Origin: Nitrospirae bacterium RBG_16_43_11
GTDB lineage: Bacteria > Nitrospirota > 9FT-COMBO-42-15 > HDB-SIOI813
Direction of reading: 5' to 3'
Length of the DNA stretch: 5,525 nucleotides
Assembly: GCA_001805165.1 (NCBI GenBank)
Contig: MHEI01000008.1
Coordinates: 527 to 6,051 of the forward strand
The position numbers and the translations under genes are program-made. The notes beneath the pieces were generated by a model. It saw nothing but the letters and a program-made list of their open reading frames with translations, was not told where the DNA came from and did not search any database. Position 1 is the stretch's first letter. Each line of letters starts with the position of its first letter. Below are positions 5,321-5,525 of this stretch, in pieces.

Positions 5321-5525
5321 ATGTGGCAAAAACGGATTATTAAAGCAGGGACAATCTCCATTTTTTGCACCTTTTATATATTTTTAATCTTTTCTGAAAG
5401 TGTATTTAGTGAAAACCTGCCTGCCCCTATGCTGCCGGCTAAACAGGAAAAGCCCTTAGTGGAAGAGAAGGTAATAGATTACGTAAAGTCTGAGGCAAAT
5501 TATGTAAAAGAGGAAGCAGACTATA
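5321..5525 (+). CDS. Exported protein of unknown function with heptapeptide repeats (partial, runs off the window)
   Basis: Sixty-eight codons are visible. Residues 1-30 form a signal peptide: basic MWQKRIIK, a hydrophobic core (11-24) and SVFS before a likely cleavage ahead of E31. The mature protein starts with a proline-containing stretch (NLPAPMLPAK, 32-41) and then a charged, probably helical segment. In it DYVKSEA (53-59) and NYVKEEA (60-66) repeat, and a third copy begins with DY (67-68) at the window edge. This pattern suggests a coiled coil or extended helix after a flexible linker. The gene has its own ribosome-binding site and a possible promoter, so it may not belong to the operon before it. 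The family cannot be named from this fragment. Confidence 0.7.
   Translation, partial: MWQKRIIKAGTISIFCTFYIFLIFSESVFSENLPAPMLPAKQEKPLVEEKVIDYVKSEANYVKEEADY
5477..5525 (+). repeat. 21-bp coding repeat encoding [DN]YVKxEA
   Basis: Two 21-base units (5477-5497 and 5498-5518) encode DYVKSEA and NYVKEEA, and a third unit starts at 5519 (GACTAT). The codons differ at several synonymous positions (TAC/TAT, AAG/AAA, GAG/GAA), so the repeat is conserved at the protein level more than at the DNA level. The full number of units lies beyond the window. Confidence 0.55.

Overview
The window is a compact run of genes that all lie on the + strand. It looks like chromosomal DNA from a Gram-negative (diderm) bacterium with moderate to low GC. 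The evidence for a diderm is an OmpH/Skp-type periplasmic chaperone, a SurA-type chaperone with a lipoprotein signal, and several other exported proteins. The style of the HAMP protein and the gene mix recall Nitrospirota or deltaproteobacterial lineages. That placement is inference from memory of protein families, not a database result.

Layout. Positions 2-61 hold the last codons of an upstream gene that ends in a membrane segment. A well-formed sigma70-type promoter follows at 99-127, with its -10 box almost touching the start codon of a CDF-family metal efflux transporter (135-1019). A 59-bp gap built from degenerate 7-bp units leads to pdxA (1079-2086, vitamin B6 synthesis), which overlaps rsmA/ksgA (2079-2909, 16S rRNA dimethyladenosine methyltransferase) by 8 bp. 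Next come an OmpH/Skp-like chaperone (2934-3467) and a short SurA-like lipoprotein that lacks the parvulin domain (3472-4053). These are followed by a two-helix membrane protein that ends after a HAMP domain (4046-4657) and an exported HExxH metalloprotease-like protein that begins with TTG (4665-5219). After a 101-bp gap with a plausible extended -10 promoter, a new exported protein begins at 5321. It runs off the window just as a repeated heptapeptide starts.

How the genes fit together. From pdxA to the protease the genes overlap or are separated by at most 24 bp, and no terminator is visible, so 1079-5219 is probably one transcription unit, perhaps starting at the CDF gene. The first half is housekeeping. 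The pdxA-rsmA adjacency resembles the E. coli surA-pdxA-rsmA neighbourhood, but here the chaperones come after rsmA. The second half (OmpH/Skp-like, SurA-like, HAMP membrane protein, secreted protease) is a four-gene block acting at or outside the inner membrane. A joint role in envelope protein folding and quality control is a reasonable hypothesis that the sequence alone does not prove. No RNA genes, insertion sequences, CRISPR arrays or prophage genes were seen.
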